Shown: positions 1-9,779, numbered from the stretch's first letter. The stretch is DNA of 44,149 bases from Colwellia sp. (GCF_013214175.1 NZ_JABSPA010000001.1:113953-158101), one strand, 5' to 3'. Notes: generated by a model from the sequence alone, not told the origin. Made by a program: numbers and translations.

Positions 1-31
1 AAGCTAGGCAATATTGAATCTTGAATATTAA

Positions 32-101
32 ATTGAGGATTGAGGATTGAGGATTGAGGATTGAGGATTGAGGATTGAGGATTGAGGATTGAGGATTGAG
101 G
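32..101. repeat. Tandem heptamer array (ATTGAGG x10)
   Basis: Ten perfect head-to-tail copies of ATTGAGG fill 70 bp, with degenerate TTGAA/ATTGA words just to the left. The array is non-coding and ends 29 bp from the 3' end of a tRNA-Pro fragment. Such short perfect arrays change length by slippage, so copy number may vary between isolates. I see no function for it. Confidence 0.95.
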
Positions 102-130
102 ATTTCCAGAATTACAGAGAGAGAAGAAAG

Positions 131-198
131 TGGTCGGTGATGCAAGATTCGAACTTGCGACCCCTTGGACCCAAACCAAGTGCGCTACCAAGCTGCGC
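131..198 (-). pseudogene. tRNA-Pro (anticodon TGG) lacking its 5' acceptor strand
   Basis: Read on the minus strand, this has a GCGC/GCGC D arm, a CTTGG/CCAAG anticodon stem whose loop carries TGG (171-173), a GCAAG/CTTGC T arm, the 3' acceptor strand ATCACCG and an encoded ACCA end. A functional tRNA would begin CGGTGAT, but positions 201-207 read TTTTAAG, which pairs at only two or three of seven positions. The other three arms are intact. This looks like a tRNA 3' portion left by recombination or integration at a tRNA gene rather than a working tRNA. A very divergent acceptor stem cannot be excluded. Confidence 0.8.
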
Positions 199-331
199 TG
201 CTTAAAATTTATAATTCTACTTGTTTTGTTATTTATAGCGGAAGCTAAAAAGTTGTTGTACACCTACTTGTTACACCTAAATATTACATCTAAATCCTTA
301 TTCTAAGCGGTCTATGCTCTGCTTTCTATTT

Positions 332-490
332 ATACCAATTTAATTAAATTATTGCCCACTTGTGCTTGTTAAAATACTCCAAGGCGGCGTTGCTCTCAAT
401 CCCAATAGCCAGCTATTGCTCAATCAAGCGACTTGCCCTGATTTGTTTTTCCTACTCACAACAAGATCACAAACTTAATGAAAATGGTAT
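332..490. repeat. MITE-like interspersed repeat, 159 bp
   Basis: The ends are imperfect inverted repeats: ATACCAATTTAATTAA at 332-347 and the complement of ATACCATTTTCATTAA at 475-490 (14 of 16 match). Inside is a CAATAG-CCAG-CTATTG hairpin at 403-418. It encodes nothing. The composition resembles the small dispersed repeats of Colwellia-type genomes, but that is memory only. A second copy is not present in this window, so mobility is inferred. Confidence 0.5.
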
Positions 491-615
491 TACTATGAAA
501 TGGCTAATTGCTTTCATCGATATAATTCCCCTTATAGTTAAAGGTCTAATTTGCACAAATGATAGTCAATAGCACTGAATTATTGACAATTTATTCATTG
601 GTTAAAACTTACACC

Positions 616-644
616 TTGCAACTTTTTTTTTGCCTCGCTATAAT
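616..644 (+). promoter_or_regulatory. Sigma70 promoter of tig
   Basis: TTGCAA (616-621), a 17-nt spacer and a perfect TATAAT (639-644). The start site would fall near 651, giving a leader of about 114 nt before the tig ATG. It is the only good promoter match in the gap. Confidence 0.6.
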
Positions 645-764
645 TTGGCGTCATATTTTTGTAACAGGGCATCATTTTGTCACGAATTTGGTAAGGTTTA
701 TCAAATGTACTGGCTATTAATTGGTGCGTAAAAAGCGTTATACGCTAAGTTTTGAGGTATTTAA

Positions 765-2072
765 ATGCAAGTTTCAGTTGAGACTACACAAGGTTTGGAA
801 CGTCGTCTGACTATTTCTGTTCCGGCCGAAAAAGTAGATGTAGAAGTAAAGAATCGTCTTCGTCAAATTAGTAAAACACAGCGTATTGACGGTTTCCGTC
901 CGGGTAAAGTGCCAGCATCAGTAATTCAGAAGCGCTATGGCAAATCAGTACGACAAGAAGTTGCTGGTGAACTTATGCAGCGTAACTTTGTTGATGCTAT
1001 TGTTGCAGAAAAAATCAATCCTGCCGGTCGTCCTTCATTTGTTGCTAAAAGCAATGAAGATGGCAAAGCATTAGAATTTGAAGCAACTTTTGAAGTGTAT
1101 CCTGAAGTTGAATTAAAAGATTTAGATAAAATCGCTATTGAACGTCCACAAGTAGACGTGACTGATGCTGATTTAGATGAAATGTTTGTTACGCTACAAA
1201 AGCAACACCAAACATGGAAAGAAAACAAACGTAAAACTAAAAAAGGCGATAAGCTAACTCTTGATTTCACTGGTCGTGTCGACGGTGAAGACTTTGACGG
1301 TGGTAAAGCTGAAGGTTTTGAATTAGAACTAGGCGCTGGTCGTATGATCCCTGGTTTTGAGAAAGAAGTAACTGGCATGAAAGCCGGTGACGAAAAAACT
1401 ATCAAGGTAACTTTCCCTGAAGATTACCATGCTGAAAACCTAAAAGGTAAAGAAGCTGAGTTTGATATCGTTGTTCATAAAACTGAAGGTCCAGAACTAC
1501 CAGAAATCAATGAAGAGTTTGCAAAGCTTTTCGGTATTGAAGAAGGTGGCGTTGAAGCTTTACGTGCTGAAGTAAGCAAAAACATGGCACGTGAACTAAC
1601 ACAAGCGGTTAAAGCTAAAGTTAAAACACAAGTTCTTGATGGCTTATTAGCTGGACATGCGGTTGACTTACCTTCAGCACTTGTTACTCAAGAAGTGGAT
1701 GTTTTACGTCAACAAGCGATGCAACGTTTTAAAGGCCAAATGGATCCTAAGAACTTGCCACAACTTCCAGCTGAAATGTTTACTGAACAAGCTGAACGTC
1801 GTGTTAAAATCGGTTTACTTTTAGGTGAAGTAATTAAAGTCAATGAACTTAAAGTTGATGAAACTAAAGTTAATGAATTAATTGCGTCTGCGGCTTCTGC
1901 TTATGAAGATCCTAAAGAAGTTGTTGAATACTACGCTAACAATAAAGAGCTTATGCAACAGATGCATAATGTTGCATTAGAAGAACAAGCGGTTGAGATT
2001 TTAGTTGAAAAAGCTAACGTTTCGGATAAAAAAGCTAGCTTCAACGACATAATGAACCCAGAAGCGAAGTAA
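765..2072 (+). CDS. tig: Trigger factor, ribosome-associated chaperone and peptidyl-prolyl isomerase
   Basis: 435 residues, close to the usual length of the family. Trigger factor docks at the ribosomal exit tunnel and shields nascent chains in the cytoplasm. The ribosome-binding signature GFRPGKVP is at residues 43-50. A central FKBP-type isomerase domain covers roughly 150-245, and the C-terminal helical chaperone arms follow. The ATG is preceded by a GAGG-type ribosome binding site. It is first in the tig-clpP-clpX-lon-hupB-ppiD order typical of gammaproteobacteria, has its own promoter at 616-644, and is followed by a strong hairpin terminator, so it is mostly transcribed apart from clpP. 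Nothing is missing or truncated. Confidence 0.97.
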   Translation: MQVSVETTQGLERRLTISVPAEKVDVEVKNRLRQISKTQRIDGFRPGKVPASVIQKRYGKSVRQEVAGELMQRNFVDAIVAEKINPAGRPSFVAKSNEDGKALEFEATFEVYPEVELKDLDKIAIERPQVDVTDADLDEMFVTLQKQHQTWKENKRKTKKGDKLTLDFTGRVDGEDFDGGKAEGFELELGAGRMIPGFEKEVTGMKAGDEKTIKVTFPEDYHAENLKGKEAEFDIVVHKTEGPELPEINEEFAKLFGIEEGGVEALRAEVSKNMARELTQAVKAKVKTQVLDGLLAGHAVDLPSALVTQEVDVLRQQAMQRFKGQMDPKNLPQLPAEMFTEQAERRVKIGLLLGEVIKVNELKVDETKVNELIASAASAYEDPKEVVEYYANNKELMQQMHNVALEEQAVEILVEKANVSDKKASFNDIMNPEAK

Positions 2073-2117
2073 TTTTAAGTAAAGCTGAAGTTTATCGTCT
2101 TTAAAGTTAATTTTGCA

Positions 2118-2146
2118 TTGACAATAGACTCAGCAATCGCTTAAAT
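2118..2146 (+). promoter_or_regulatory. Candidate sigma70 promoter of clpP inside the tig terminator region
   Basis: A perfect TTGACA (2118-2123), a 17-nt spacer and TTAAAT (2141-2146, 4 of 6). The predicted start near 2153 lies within the left arm of the following hairpin, so transcripts from here would lose part of that arm and escape termination. Confidence 0.45.
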
Positions 2147-2148
2147 TT

Positions 2149-2183
2149 AATGGCTTGTATGGCAACATACAGGCCATTTTTAT
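2149..2183 (+). terminator. Rho-independent terminator after tig
   Basis: Stem AATGGCTTGTATG (2149-2161) with CATACAGGCCATT (2166-2178), containing one G-T pair, and a 4-nt loop. A T-rich tract follows. It separates tig from clpP. Confidence 0.75.
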
Positions 2184-2204
2184 TTATTAAGGGAAGGTAT
2201 ACTC

Positions 2205-2879
2205 TTGTTTAACTCTCAAATTGGTTCTCAAATTACATCACAAAGTTCATCTCCGGTTTCATCACAAAGCAGTGCAACAGGTATTGAAAGCGCGTTAGTA
2301 CCTATGGTTGTTGAGCAAACCCCTAAAGGTGAACGTTCATATGATATCTATTCAAGGCTGTTAAAAGAGCGTGTAATCTTCCTTTGTGGCCAAGTTGAAG
2401 ATCATATGGCTAACTTGATTATTGCGCAGTTATTATACTTGGAGTCAGAGAGTCCAGATAAAGATATTTTTCTCTACATAAATTCACCTGGTGGTTCAGT
2501 AACCGCAGGTATGGCAATTTATGACACGATGAAATTTATTAAACCTAATATCAGCACAGTTTGTATTGGCCAAGCGGCTAGTATGGGGGCGTTTTTATTA
2601 TCAGGTGGTGAAAAAGGCAAACGTTATTGTTTACCTAATGCGCGAGTAATGATTCATCAGCCTCTTGGTGGTTTCCAAGGCCAAGCATCTGATTTTGAAA
2701 TTCATGCAAAAGAAATATTATTTATAAAAGATAAACTTAACGGTTTAATGGCTGAGCATACCGGTCAAACGCTAGAGAAAGTTTCTCAAGATACAGACAG
2801 AGATAATTTCTTAAGTGCAGAAGCAGCGGTTGAATATGGATTAGTTGACTCCATATTAGAACAACGTAACGATAAATAG
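2205..2879 (+). CDS. clpP: ATP-dependent Clp protease proteolytic subunit
   Basis: 224 residues, serine peptidase family S14. ClpP forms the tetradecameric chamber that degrades substrates unfolded by ClpX. The catalytic triad is visible as Ser126 (in GQAASMGA), His151 (in MIHQPLGG) and Asp200. Numbering from the conserved ALVPM gives the same spacing as the E. coli mature enzyme. The start chosen is TTG at 2205, because GGGAAGG lies 7 nt upstream. This gives a 29-residue Ser/Gln-rich propeptide before ALVPM, longer than the E. coli one. The next ATG would remove the conserved ALVP that forms the axial loop. clpX follows after 75 bp. Confidence 0.96.
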   Translation: MFNSQIGSQITSQSSSPVSSQSSATGIESALVPMVVEQTPKGERSYDIYSRLLKERVIFLCGQVEDHMANLIIAQLLYLESESPDKDIFLYINSPGGSVTAGMAIYDTMKFIKPNISTVCIGQAASMGAFLLSGGEKGKRYCLPNARVMIHQPLGGFQGQASDFEIHAKEILFIKDKLNGLMAEHTGQTLEKVSQDTDRDNFLSAEAAVEYGLVDSILEQRNDK

Positions 2880-2954
2880 GATTTCGGTGTATACTTAGCG
2901 GTGTAGATTGATAATTAAATGGATTTATTGGTATTAAAAGTTTAGAGGTAGGGC

Positions 2955-4229
2955 ATGACCGATATTAAAAGTGGTGGCGATAATGGTAAGTTACTTTACT
3001 GCTCATTTTGTGGCAAAAGCCAACATGAAGTACGTAAATTAATTGCTGGTCCATCAGTCTTTGTTTGTGATGAATGTGTAGAACTGTGTAATGACATTAT
3101 TCGCGAAGAAATTTCTGAAATTTCGCCAAAAGAAAGTAAAGAAGCATTACCTTCTCCTATAGAAATCAGGGAAAAGCTTGATGACTATGTTATTGGTCAG
3201 GATCACGCGAAAAAAGTATTAGCGGTTGCCGTTTATAATCACTATAAACGTCTACGTAAAGGTGATAACCACAACGGTGTTGAACTGGGTAAAAGTAACA
3301 TCTTACTTATTGGGCCAACAGGGAGTGGTAAAACGTTATTAGCACAAACCCTTGCCCGTTTACTTGATGTGCCATTTACTATGGCAGATGCAACTACGCT
3401 AACCGAAGCTGGTTATGTTGGTGAAGATGTAGAGAACATCATTCAAAAGCTATTACAAAAATGTGATTACGACGTCGAGAAAGCTGAACGTGGTATTGTT
3501 TACATTGATGAGATTGATAAGATTTCTCGTAAATCTGATAACCCTTCAATTACCCGTGATGTTTCAGGTGAAGGTGTACAACAAGCGTTATTAAAGCTTA
3601 TTGAAGGCACTGTCGCTTCAGTACCGCCTCAAGGTGGTCGTAAACATCCACAACAAGAATTTTTACAAGTAGATACTTCTAAAATTCTATTTATTTGTGG
3701 TGGAGCCTTTTCAGGTTTAGATAAAGTTGTTGAGCAACGTAATCATACGGGTACTGGCATTGGTTTTGGCGCGGAAGTCCGTGGTAAAGATCAACAGAAA
3801 TCATTAACCGATCATTTAGCGGAGGTTGAGCCACAAGATTTAGTTAAATATGGTTTAATTCCAGAGTTTATTGGTCGTTTACCTGTTTTAGCAACATTAA
3901 CTGAACTGGATGAAGAAGCACTTATTCAAATATTGCAAGAGCCTAAGAATGCACTAACTAAGCAGTTTTCTGCATTATTTGATATGGAAGATGTTGAGCT
4001 AGAGTTCAGAACTGATGCTTTACATGCCATTGCCCGTAAAGCAATGGACAGGAAGACCGGTGCTCGTGGTTTACGCTCTATTGTTGAAGCGGTTTTGCTT
4101 GATACCATGTATGAATTACCGTCAATGGAAAATGTCAGTAAAATTGTCGTTGATGAAAATACCATTAAAGGTGAGAGCAAGCCGATTGTTATTTATGACA
4201 GTAAGCAAGATAAAGCTGCTTCTGAGTAA
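2955..4229 (+). CDS. clpX: ATP-dependent Clp protease ATPase subunit ClpX
   Basis: 424 residues, the standard length. ClpX is a hexameric AAA+ unfoldase that recognises tagged substrates and feeds ClpP. The N-terminal zinc-binding domain has Cys16, Cys19, Cys38 and Cys41. The AAA+ module follows, with Walker A GPTGSGKT, the GYVG pore loop, Walker [10 protein letters not shown], and the IGF loop (IGFGAEV) that docks on ClpP. GAGGTAGGG precedes the ATG. It is probably co-transcribed with clpP and ends at a very strong terminator before lon. Confidence 0.97.
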   Translation: MTDIKSGGDNGKLLYCSFCGKSQHEVRKLIAGPSVFVCDECVELCNDIIREEISEISPKESKEALPSPIEIREKLDDYVIGQDHAKKVLAVAVYNHYKRLRKGDNHNGVELGKSNILLIGPTGSGKTLLAQTLARLLDVPFTMADATTLTEAGYVGEDVENIIQKLLQKCDYDVEKAERGIVYIDEIDKISRKSDNPSITRDVSGEGVQQALLKLIEGTVASVPPQGGRKHPQQEFLQVDTSKILFICGGAFSGLDKVVEQRNHTGTGIGFGAEVRGKDQQKSLTDHLAEVEPQDLVKYGLIPEFIGRLPVLATLTELDEEALIQILQEPKNALTKQFSALFDMEDVELEFRTDALHAIARKAMDRKTGARGLRSIVEAVLLDTMYELPSMENVSKIVVDENTIKGESKPIVIYDSKQDKAASE

Positions 4230-4265
4230 TTTTTAACACGGTTATATCACTAGGTATAAACTATT

Positions 4266-4321
4266 AGCCTCAAGCAGTAAGTAATTATTAATAATAATTA
4301 CTTACTGCTTGAGGCTTTTTT
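4266..4321 (+). terminator. Very long perfect hairpin terminator after clpX
   Basis: A 24-bp perfect stem (4266-4289 with 4293-4316), a 3-nt loop and a run of six T. It is long even for an intrinsic terminator. It closes the clpP-clpX unit and isolates lon. Confidence 0.9.
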
Positions 4322-4371
4322 GATCTTAGCAATAATAAATATAGGGTTTGGCGCTTTATTTTTTATCTATT

Positions 4372-4399
4372 GTTGAAAGTTAACAGCCTAGCCCCATAT
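4372..4399 (+). promoter_or_regulatory. Sigma32 (heat-shock) promoter of lon
   Basis: GTTGAAA (4372-4378), a 13-nt spacer and CCCCATAT (4392-4399). The established sigma32 consensus is CTTGAAA and CCCCATnT, so all but the first base agree. It lies about 70 bp upstream of the lon ATG and fits known heat-shock control of lon. Confidence 0.75.
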
Positions 4400-4468
4400 A
4401 GTTTCTATAGCTTTATTTTATTTATTAATTTTTCTATCAATTAAAACAATTCCCGAGAAGAGTAGCCA

Positions 4469-6817
4469 ATGAGTAAAGAATTATCTGGTGTCGTTGAGAT
4501 CCCCGTTTTAGCCTTAAGAGATGTTGTTGTTTACCCGCAAATGGTTATCCCCCTTTTTGTCGGTCGTGAAAAGTCTATTCGTTGTTTAGATTTAGCCATG
4601 GAAAACGATAAGCAAGTATTTCTTGTTGCGCAAAAAGATGCCGCTATCGATGACCCTAAAGCTGAGGATGTTTACAGTACAGGCACAGTTGCCACCATTT
4701 TACAAATGTTAAAGCTACCCGATGGTACTGTTAAAGTATTGGTGGAAGGTGCACAACGAGCAAAAATAAATAAGTTCGTTGAGACTGAAGAGTACTTTAG
4801 TGCAGAAATTGAATATGTTGAGCCAAAAACCGACCTAGGTGATGATATTGAGGTATTGATTCGCTCATCTATTTCTCAATTTGAAGGTTATGTAAAACTT
4901 AACAAGAAAATCCCACCGGAAGTACTCACTTCGGTATCGGGTATTGATGATGCTGAGCAGCTTGCCGATACTATGGCCGCTCATATGCCATTGAAGTTGG
5001 CTGACAAGCAAAAAGTTTTAGAAATTATTGATGTTAATCTGCGTTTAGAACATTTGATGGCATTAATGGAAGGCGAGATCGACTTACTGCAAGTTGAAAA
5101 GAAAATTCGTACCCGTGTTAAAAAGCAAATGGAAAAAAGTCAGCGTGATTATTATTTGAATGAGCAAATGAAAGCCATTCAAAAAGAGCTTAATGAAGGT
5201 GATGATGCACCAGACGAGCTTGAGCAAATGGCTAAGCGCATTGAAGAAGCACAAATGCCAAAAGAAGCGAAAGACAAGACCCTTGCTGAATATCAAAAGC
5301 TTAAAATGATGTCGCCCATGTCGGCAGAAGCAACGGTTGTGCGTAGCTATATCGATTGCATGATAAACGTACCGTGGAAAAAACGCAGTAAATTAAAGCG
5401 TAACCTTACCCTAGCTCAGGAAGTATTAGACAAAGATCATTTTGGTTTAGATAAGGTTAAAGAACGCATTTTAGAGTATTTAGCCGTACAACAAAGAGTA
5501 AGCCAATTAAAAGGACCAATTCTTTGTTTAGTTGGCCCTCCAGGTGTTGGTAAAACCTCGCTAGGTCAGTCTATTGCTAAAGCTACCGGACGAAAATATG
5601 TTCGTATGGCATTAGGTGGCGTTCGTGATGAAGCTGAAATTCGTGGTCATCGCCGTACTTATATTGGCTCGCTACCGGGTAAGTTAATCCAGAAAATATC
5701 AAAAGTAGGGGTTAAAAACCCGCTATTCTTATTAGATGAAATTGATAAAATGGCTTCTGATATGCGTGGCGACCCAGCCTCAGCTTTACTTGAAGTGTTA
5801 GATCCAGAGCAAAATACCACTTTTAATGATCACTATTTAGAAGTTGATTATGACTTATCTGATGTAATGTTTGTGGCGACATCAAATAGTATGGATATTC
5901 CTGGTCCATTGTTAGACCGTATGGAAGTTATTCGTTTGTCGGGCTATACCGAAGATGAAAAACTTAATATTGCTAAAAATCATTTGCTCAATAAACAAAT
6001 TGAGCGCAATGGCTTGAACGCTAAAGAAATAGACATTGATGATAGTGCTATTGTTGGCATCATTCGTTATTACACCCGTGAAGCGGGTGTGCGTAGTTTA
6101 GAACGTGAAATTTCGAAACTATGCCGTAAAGCGGTAAAGGCTATTTTACTGGATAAAAAATTAAAGAAAGTCACCATTAATCAAGATAATCTAAATGAGT
6201 TTTTAGGCGTACAACGCTTTGATTATGGTAAAGCTGATACTGAAAATCGTGTCGGCTTGGTTACCGGTTTAGCGTGGACGCAAGTTGGTGGAGAGCTACT
6301 TACTATAGAAACAGCCTCTGTACCAGGTAAAGGTAAACTGACATATACCGGCTCATTAGGTGATGTTATGCAAGAGTCTATTCAAGCTGCTATGACTGTG
6401 GTACGAAGTCGTACCGAGAAACTTCGAATCAACGAGAACTTTTACGAAAAACGTGATATCCATGTTCATGTTCCTGAAGGAGCAACACCAAAAGATGGTC
6501 CTAGTGCCGGTGTTGGTATGTGTACGGCGTTAGTCTCAAGCCTTACCGGTAATCCGGTAAAAGCCGACGTTGCTATGACAGGTGAAATAACCTTACGTGG
6601 TGAAGTTCTAGCGATTGGTGGATTAAAAGAGAAGTTACTTGCGGCACATCGTGGCGGCATAAAAACAGTGATTATCCCCCATGAAAACGAACGTGATTTA
6701 CAAGAAATTCCAGAAAATGTTAAAGCTGAATTGTCCATTCACCCAGTTAAATGGATAGATGAAGTACTTGCTCTAGCACTTGAGCACCCTGTAGAACAAT
6801 GGAAAGTTGAAAAGTAA
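4469..6817 (+). CDS. lon: ATP-dependent Lon protease
   Basis: 782 residues, like E. coli Lon (784). Lon is a hexameric cytoplasmic AAA+ serine protease that removes misfolded and some regulatory proteins. The N-terminal substrate-binding (LAN) domain occupies about 1-200 and is followed by a charged coiled coil. The AAA+ domain has Walker A GPPGVGKT and a LLDEIDKM Walker B. The protease domain carries the Ser679-Lys722 dyad, Ser in PKDGPSAG and Lys in GGLKEK. GAGAAGAG lies upstream of the ATG. A sigma32-type promoter upstream and a strong terminator before it indicate independent, heat-inducible expression. Confidence 0.97.
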   Translation: MSKELSGVVEIPVLALRDVVVYPQMVIPLFVGREKSIRCLDLAMENDKQVFLVAQKDAAIDDPKAEDVYSTGTVATILQMLKLPDGTVKVLVEGAQRAKINKFVETEEYFSAEIEYVEPKTDLGDDIEVLIRSSISQFEGYVKLNKKIPPEVLTSVSGIDDAEQLADTMAAHMPLKLADKQKVLEIIDVNLRLEHLMALMEGEIDLLQVEKKIRTRVKKQMEKSQRDYYLNEQMKAIQKELNEGDDAPDELEQMAKRIEEAQMPKEAKDKTLAEYQKLKMMSPMSAEATVVRSYIDCMINVPWKKRSKLKRNLTLAQEVLDKDHFGLDKVKERILEYLAVQQRVSQLKGPILCLVGPPGVGKTSLGQSIAKATGRKYVRMALGGVRDEAEIRGHRRTYIGSLPGKLIQKISKVGVKNPLFLLDEIDKMASDMRGDPASALLEVLDPEQNTTFNDHYLEVDYDLSDVMFVATSNSMDIPGPLLDRMEVIRLSGYTEDEKLNIAKNHLLNKQIERNGLNAKEIDIDDSAIVGIIRYYTREAGVRSLEREISKLCRKAVKAILLDKKLKKVTINQDNLNEFLGVQRFDYGKADTENRVGLVTGLAWTQVGGELLTIETASVPGKGKLTYTGSLGDVMQESIQAAMTVVRSRTEKLRINENFYEKRDIHVHVPEGATPKDGPSAGVGMCTALVSSLTGNPVKADVAMTGEITLRGEVLAIGGLKEKLLAAHRGGIKTVIIPHENERDLQEIPENVKAELSIHPVKWIDEVLALALEHPVEQWKVEK

Positions 6818-6831
6818 CTTGTTCAAAGCTT

Positions 6832-6864
6832 GGCCTTTTTTGATGATTTACATCAAAAAAGGTC
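6832..6864 (+). terminator. Hairpin downstream of lon
   Basis: CCTTTTTTGATG (6834-6845) pairs perfectly with CATCAAAAAAGG (6851-6862) around a 5-nt loop, and one more G-T and G-C pair extends the stem. No T-run follows on the plus strand, so it may stabilise the lon mRNA 3' end rather than act as a classical terminator. Confidence 0.5.
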
Positions 6865-7110
6865 TGAAAAGCTAAAAAAATCGCAAATAAACGTAATTTT
6901 CGCTTTGCAAACGCTGAAACTATGGTAAGTTAACAACGCTTATATCGCTAGACCCCTTATTCTCTATGTATATAGATGGACTTTAGGGAACTAGAGAGCA
7001 AAATATTTTCTACACTCAACGCTTCAATGCATCAAGAGAAATCATATTTCAATTGGCTGCATATATAAAAAGGATAGCGTTGTATAATAACAATTGAAGG
7101 GGTATACACT

Positions 7111-7386
7111 GTGAATAAATCTCAACTAATCGAGAAGATTGCTGCTGGTGCAGACATTTCAAAAGCTGCTGCGGGTCGTGCATTAGATTCATTTATTGGC
7201 GCTGTAACTGATGAATTAAAAGATGGCGAGCAAGTTGCTCTTGTTGGTTTTGGTACATTCTCTGTACGTGACCGTGCTGCACGTACTGGTCGTAACCCAC
7301 AAACGGGTGCTACTATCCAAATCGCAGCTGCTAAAATCCCATCTTTCAAAGCTGGTAAAGCATTAAAAGACGCATGTAACGCATAA
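7111..7386 (+). CDS. hupB: DNA-binding protein HU (beta-type)
   Basis: 91 residues, the usual length for an HU/IHF-family protein. HU bends and compacts DNA as a dimer in the nucleoid. The sequence has the N-terminal helical dimerisation part, the GFGTF turn and the RTGRNPQTG arm tip that inserts into the minor groove. The GTG start is supported by GAAGGGGT at 7096-7103 and by the standard MNKSQLI N-terminus. The position between lon and ppiD is the conserved hupB location. A TATAAT-like box sits at 7083-7088 without a good -35, so I do not call a promoter. A clear terminator follows. Confidence 0.96.
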   Translation: MNKSQLIEKIAAGADISKAAAGRALDSFIGAVTDELKDGEQVALVGFGTFSVRDRAARTGRNPQTGATIQIAAAKIPSFKAGKALKDACNA

Positions 7387-7424
7387 ATAGTCACTAAACT
7401 AGACTAAGTTATACCGCGTATTAG

Positions 7425-7449
7425 AAACCACCTTTTCAGGTGGTTTTTT
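7425..7449 (+). terminator. Terminator after hupB
   Basis: AAACCACCT (7425-7433) pairs with AGGTGGTTT (7438-7446) around TTTC and is followed by further T residues. Confidence 0.85.
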
Positions 7450-7639
7450 GCTTTTAGCCTAGGCAAAAATAAAAATATGCTAATTAAAAGAATAATAAAT
7501 TTGCATTTTACCAAGGTTGTGCTTCTAGCAATGCTTATCATCTGTTAAAATCGCGAGCAACTTTAATTTATATCAATTAATCTACTTGTTATAAATATAC
7601 CTAAGCCTAGTTTTTTTAGGCATAAAAAAAGAGAAAGAA

Positions 7640-9556
7640 ATGTTAGAAGATATTCGTGAAAAATCGCAGGGATTGACTGCCAAAATTATTCTTGGTTTGA
7701 TTATCCTAACCTTCGCTGTCGCAGGTGTTGGCAGTTATACTAATACAGTTGATACTTCTGTAGCTACCGTTAATGGTGAAGCTATCAGTCAGCAAGCATT
7801 TAATAAAGCTTATCAAGCACAACGTAGCCGCATGGCGCAACAGTTTGGTGAAATGTTTGATACCTTATCAAATGATGCAAATTACATGGCTAACTTTCGC
7901 CAAGGTGTTCTAGATAACCTAATTAATGAAAAATTGATTGATCAAAATAGCGAAGCACTTGCTATTCGAGTTTCTGATGCTCGTTTAAAAGAAACTATTC
8001 GTAAAATGCCTGAATTTCAAGTTGATGGTGTTTTTGATAATAACCGCTACTTAGCGATTATTAACCAAGCAGGCTTCTTCCAATCATCAAATTTTCGTGA
8101 TTATTTACGTGTTGAAATGACTCGTCGTCAATTAAGCCAAGCACTAGTTGCCACTGAGTTTAATTTACCTTACCAAGAAAAATTGCAACTGGCTTTACAA
8201 AACCAAACGCGAGATATTCGCTTCGCTACTATCTCAGCAGAACAGTTCAAAGTGAAAGTTGAGTTAACGGATGAAGAAGTAAATAATTACTATCTAGCTA
8301 ATCAAGCGCGTTTTGAAAATAAAAAGCAGGTTAAAGTTGATTATATCAGCCTAAATGTTACTGATATTGCTAAAGGTATTAATGTTACTGATGCAGAGTT
8401 AACTCAGTACTACCAAGAGAACTTAGCTAGCTATACTGAAACTGAGCAGCGTCGTATTTCTCATATCTTGATTGAATTTACCGATGGTGATGCAGAAGAT
8501 GAAGCGGCAAAAACTCAAGCACAAGCGGTATTAACTCGTCTTGAGCAAGGTGAAGACTTTGCAGCACTCGCTAAAGAAGTTTCTAATGATACTTTCAGTG
8601 GTGAAAACGGTGGTGATTTAGATTGGTTAGAGTCTGGCGTGATGGAAGAAAGTTTTGATGACGCTGCCTTAGCATTGGCTAATATTGGTGACTATAGTCA
8701 ACTAGTTATCACTAGCTTTGGTTATCATGTGTTGAAATTAACCGACTATAAAGCCGAAGCTATTCAAAGTTTTGAAGATGTACAAGCTGAGTTACGTATT
8801 AAACTAGGTAATGAGCTTGCACAAGATAAATTCTTTGCCTTACAGCAAGAAATGGCGCGAATTAGCTTTGAATTTCCGGATAGTCTTGAAGATGCAGCTA
8901 GCGAGGTAAATGTTGTTATACAAACATCACCATGGTTATTGAGCAGTGGTAATAGTGTTCCTTTTGATCAAGCTAAAGTTATTGAAGCTGCTTTTTCAGA
9001 TATGGTTTTACAAGACAATATGAACTCAGACCTTATTGAAGTGAATGATGATGTTGCATTGGTATTACGCCTCAATACTTTCCAAGCAGCTAATGTTAAG
9101 CCTTTAATTGAAGTGGAAGCACAAATTAAAGATATTTTAGTTAATCAAAAAGCCACTGAGCAAGCGCAACAAACTGTTGATGCTTTATTAGCTGACTTTA
9201 ATGCCGGCACCGATATTTCGGCTCAATTAACAGCACTTAATACCAGTTTTGTTAGTAAAGAGAAAGTTGCTCGTTATAGTCCTGAAATTGACCAAAGTAT
9301 CAGTCGCGCTGCGTTTGTTTTACCTCACCCTGTGAGTGGTGGTATTTCAGCGTCAACTGTTGCCTTAAGTAATGGTGACCTTGCCTTAGTTGAAGTTACG
9401 GCAGTGGATGTCCGTGAGTCTGCAGCTAACCCTAATTTAGCGCAACAACAAACGTCTCAATTAGCACAGTCTGCTTATCAAAGCTTTGTTAACTCGTTAA
9501 AAGTTGATGCTGAAATTACCCGTAAGCAACTTACCGAGCAGGTATCAGCTTATTAG
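7640..9556 (+). CDS. ppiD: Peptidyl-prolyl isomerase D, membrane-anchored periplasmic chaperone
   Basis: 638 residues. PpiD is anchored in the inner membrane next to the Sec translocon and assists folding of exported proteins. One transmembrane helix is at about residues 15-33, followed by a SurA_N-like domain and a parvulin (PpiC) domain near 262-360 that starts at RRISHILIEF. A long periplasmic C-terminal part follows. The ATG has GAGAAAG upstream. The gene is downstream of hupB as in most gammaproteobacteria but has its own 250-bp leader region. Whether the parvulin domain is catalytically active cannot be judged here. Confidence 0.93.
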   Translation: MLEDIREKSQGLTAKIILGLIILTFAVAGVGSYTNTVDTSVATVNGEAISQQAFNKAYQAQRSRMAQQFGEMFDTLSNDANYMANFRQGVLDNLINEKLIDQNSEALAIRVSDARLKETIRKMPEFQVDGVFDNNRYLAIINQAGFFQSSNFRDYLRVEMTRRQLSQALVATEFNLPYQEKLQLALQNQTRDIRFATISAEQFKVKVELTDEEVNNYYLANQARFENKKQVKVDYISLNVTDIAKGINVTDAELTQYYQENLASYTETEQRRISHILIEFTDGDAEDEAAKTQAQAVLTRLEQGEDFAALAKEVSNDTFSGENGGDLDWLESGVMEESFDDAALALANIGDYSQLVITSFGYHVLKLTDYKAEAIQSFEDVQAELRIKLGNELAQDKFFALQQEMARISFEFPDSLEDAASEVNVVIQTSPWLLSSGNSVPFDQAKVIEAAFSDMVLQDNMNSDLIEVNDDVALVLRLNTFQAANVKPLIEVEAQIKDILVNQKATEQAQQTVDALLADFNAGTDISAQLTALNTSFVSKEKVARYSPEIDQSISRAAFVLPHPVSGGISASTVALSNGDLALVEVTAVDVRESAANPNLAQQQTSQLAQSAYQSFVNSLKVDAEITRKQLTEQVSAY

Positions 9557-9615
9557 TAGCTAATATCGTTAGTCGCCATTATTTAAAATGTGAGTTAAGG
9601 TGACTTTCGGTGAGT

Positions 9616-9652
9616 AAAAAAGCCAATAGCAGTTTCTGCTATTGGCTTTTTT
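9616..9652. terminator. Bidirectional terminator between ppiD and sapF
   Basis: A 17-bp stem with an A-run on the left and a T-run on the right (9616-9632 with 9636-9652, loop TTT). It can stop both the plus-strand ppiD transcript and the minus-strand sap operon, which converge here. Confidence 0.88.
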
Positions 9653-9779
9653 GTTGCTTATTTTTGATTAAACTTAATGCTTAAAGCAATGTTGGATCAG
9701 GTAAGGCTGGAACTAGAAAAGCGTAGTTAAGTATTTTCTCTCTCACTATCCCTATTTTCTAATTATTTGTGTTAATGAT

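Larger units (their letters stand above)
199..764. other. Non-coding region upstream of tig
   Basis: No convincing gene lies here. The stretch holds a MITE-like repeat (332-490), the tig promoter (616-644) and a leader of about 110 nt before the tig start. A small hairpin (AGCGT-TAT-ACGCT near 734-746) lies in that leader. A 70-codon open frame at 360-572 lies mostly inside the repeat and has no ribosome binding site. Confidence 0.7.

Noticed and set aside
32..101. CRISPR-like array
   Set aside because: Head-to-tail heptamers without spacers and no cas genes.
360..572. 70-codon open frame upstream of tig
   Set aside because: Mostly inside the 159-bp repeat, no start signals, no recognisable domain.
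131..764. Integrated prophage or island edge at the tRNA fragment
   Set aside because: No integrase, phage gene or second att copy in the window; only the tRNA fragment supports it, so it is kept as a finding and not called as an element.
935..1405. 156-codon minus-strand frame inside tig
   Set aside because: Shadow of the trigger factor reading frame; the plus strand product is full length and conserved.
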